From NCBI RefSeq assembly GCF_964340395.1, contig NC_135564.1, positions 13,863,012 to 13,923,011 on the forward strand: a stretch of DNA of 60,000 bases, read 5' to 3'. This document shows, piece by piece, positions 58,336-60,000 of this stretch. The DNA comes from Glandiceps talaboti. Lineage: Eukaryota > Hemichordata > Enteropneusta > Spengelidae. The notes beneath the pieces were generated by a model, which searched no databases, was not told the origin of the DNA, and worked only from the letters and a program-made list of their open reading frames with translations. Each line of letters starts with the position of its first letter. Position 1 is the first letter of the stretch. A program made the position numbers and the translations under genes.

Positions 58336-59223
58336 TCAACAACAAATGTTGTTACAAAATGACATTCAATTGCTACAATCTGATTACAATAGTTACGAAA
58401 TATACATCATACCTTTCATTTATTATCGCATTTTCTGTTCTATTCTACCATTGCACGTTCTCTACTAGTAGACAAGATTTCACTTAAGTGAATTAGGAGA
58501 AAATAGATATATGATTTTTTGAATGCAACAATACTACAGATGGGTTTTATTACATATTTATAGAGTATGATATTTGAAGAATTTTGATACAATGAAATAT
58601 TTTTTGTATCGTTTTAAAAATTTTGGTTGTTGTCTTATCTGTTCCAGTTCCTCCCACTCTCCTTATAGCAAATGTTCAAGAAGTCGTCTTTAGACTTTCA
58701 AGTTGAGATCAACATACGTAGAATTTGCTGAATGATGTTTCACCGAAAATTCACTTTTATCATAATTGTTTTATCAGTGAAAGTCCGTACATTAATTTCA
58801 TGGCAAACAAAACAATAAAAAGATCTTTCTAGATGCTATAGAATGTTAACCACGCTTGAAAAGTTTAAGGGTGTCTCTATTCATTTATACACTTTTCATG
58901 ACCCTACCGTAACCGAACGTATATATACTTTTTATTCTGACCAAAACGTTTTTAGAATGACGCCCTCTATAATCAGCAGAAAAAAAGTCGTTTGTGGTAA
59001 GTACACCAACCAACCACAAGCGCGTATCCGAGGTGAAGATTTATTGTTTATGCCAAGTGTGAAATTTGGGATGTGTAATAAATCGAATGGTTCATCGTAT
59101 GCTTTTTTTTACTTTGATCGTCATCTCTGAGACACTCAGTCTGTTAATAGCATGATTGTCCAACATGTACACACACATGCGCACTCACGTAGACAGACAG
59201 ACACATACCTATTGTCCTACACA

Positions 59224-59385
59224 CATGCATATATATATGCATACATGCATACATACATACATACATACATACATACATACATACATACATACATACATAC
59301 ATGCATGCATGCATGCATGCATGCATACATACATACATACATACATACATACATACATACATACATACATACATACGCACGCACG

Positions 59386-59430
<45 letters not shown>
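59224..59430. repeat. (CATA)n(CATG)n(CATA)n(CGCA)n(CA)n microsatellite
   Basis: About 200 bp of tetranucleotide repeats ending in about 20 CA units. Overlapping readings on both strands are artefacts. Confidence 0.97.
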
Positions 59431-59491
59431 GCACACACACCATTATATTACGACAACAAACACATGTTATGTAGATTCAATGGTTCATCTG

Positions 59492-59497
59492 TTTATT
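59492..59497 (-). terminator. Candidate polyadenylation signal of the second methyltransferase
   Basis: Minus-strand AATAAA about 150 nt past the stop of the paralogous exon. Confidence 0.35.
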
Positions 59498-59649
59498 TAT
59501 CTACACGATAACATTGTGAACATTTTGTATAATTCAAACTATTAAAACATATAGTAGGTTCACTCTCTCCAATGTCTTGAAGGTATACGCGTATAAAATA
59601 TGACGACCACAAAGGAGTAATCTCCTTGTTCATCCAGTGTGTTAACACA

Positions 59650-59746
59650 TTATTCAGGTTTCCGGGCCATTGATAGAAAAAGCGGCAAAACACACGTTAT
59701 AGGAGTGTCCTCTGCAGACGATTGAGAGCCCAGGACTGACATGATT
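59650..59746 (-). CDS. Last exon of a paralogous methyltransferase (rest beyond right edge)
   Basis: On the minus strand an acceptor ATTCTTACAG is followed by 97 nt in the same phase and of exactly the same length as the last exon of the plus-strand gene at 56942-57038. It encodes 31 residues, IMSVLGSQSSAEDT... ending LPLFLSMARKPE, then TAA. 25 of 31 residues and about 83 of 97 bases match by my count. The adjoining intron and 3' sequence are not alike, so the duplication is old and the exon is under constraint. Upstream exons must lie past 60000. It could also be an isolated exon fragment, but the intact frame, acceptor and stop argue for a working gene. Confidence 0.8.
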
Positions 59747-60000
59747 CTGTAAGAATTAAAAAAATAGAGACAAAGAAAGTGATAAAGGGTGTCGTGATTA
59801 ACCACTGACAAAGTTTAGTTGTTGACCAGTACTTTAATTGTCATTTTTTTCAAATGACTTAATCGATATGACGTGTAGTCTGATCGCATTAACGAATTAA
59901 AACACCACGGCGGGTATAAAGATTTAAATACACAATTCATTGTGTGTCTTCCCTCCCCCCCCCCCCCACCATCACCACCACCATTTTCTTGTGTAGACAA
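59747..60000 (-). other. Intron of the paralogous methyltransferase (inferred)
   Basis: AT-rich sequence with a C14/CCA tract at 59953-59982. No exon with methyltransferase motifs is seen before the edge. Confidence 0.5.

Larger units (their letters stand above)
57052..59649. other. Region between the convergent methyltransferase copies
   Basis: AT-rich, with no recognised gene. It has a GAAATAAC/GTTATTTC mini-hairpin near 57330, open frames at 57394-57852 (no ATG start) and 58843-59130 (ATG start, 95 codons, no known motif), the CAA/CGA/TGA trinucleotide block (58252-58335), and the CATA/CATG/CA block (59224-59430). The open frames are not supported as genes. Confidence 0.6.

Noticed and set aside
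58843-59130. 95-codon ATG-initiated frame
   Set aside because: No family resemblance or conserved motif; length is unremarkable for AT-rich non-coding DNA.
59152-59545. Long overlapping open frames on both strands
   Set aside because: They translate the CATA/CA microsatellite.

Overview
This is a eukaryotic, AT-rich genomic window from an intron-rich animal. The proteins, the GT-AG introns of about 0.2-13.6 kb, and the density of short foldback transposons, minisatellites and microsatellites suit a marine invertebrate. A hemichordate, cephalochordate or mollusc is plausible, but I cannot decide between them from this sequence. There are no prokaryotic features.

Layout. (1) 331-20261, minus strand: an SNF-related kinase gene (SNRK). 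Its kinase domain, UBA-like region and part of the low-complexity tail are present in six exons; the 3' end lies beyond the left edge. Its first intron (about 13.6 kb) is non-coding and carries a 50-bp minisatellite and several foldback elements. (2) 23776-45554, minus strand, with a probable non-coding first exon near 46.75 kb: a complete splicing factor 3B subunit 3 gene (SF3B3). All 26 coding exons could be joined in phase into a 1213-residue product. (3) 49833-57038, plus strand: a complete class I SAM-dependent methyltransferase gene of six coding exons and 283 residues. (4) 59650-59746, minus strand: the last exon of a second copy of that methyltransferase, so a tail-to-tail paralogue enters from the right.

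Relationships. SNRK and SF3B3 are head-to-tail on the minus strand, 3.5 kb apart. SF3B3 and the methyltransferase diverge from a roughly 3 kb intergenic region. The methyltransferase copies converge. The genes do not form one pathway: they are an LKB1-type kinase, a core U2 snRNP protein and a small-molecule-type methyltransferase.

Most notable observations. Two related box C/D snoRNA-like sequences lie in two SF3B3 introns. One has a perfect closing stem and an 11-nt antisense match to a conserved 28S rRNA segment. Other items are the inverted methyltransferase paralogue, a 5'-truncated LINE with an unusually long (over 90 bp) flanking duplication, a 1.2-kb TIR element with an 8-bp target duplication and promoter-like motifs, a 176-bp element with perfect 40-bp TIRs nested in another foldback, and two tRNA-Leu-like repeats. 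All calls rest on reading the sequence; no database search was run.
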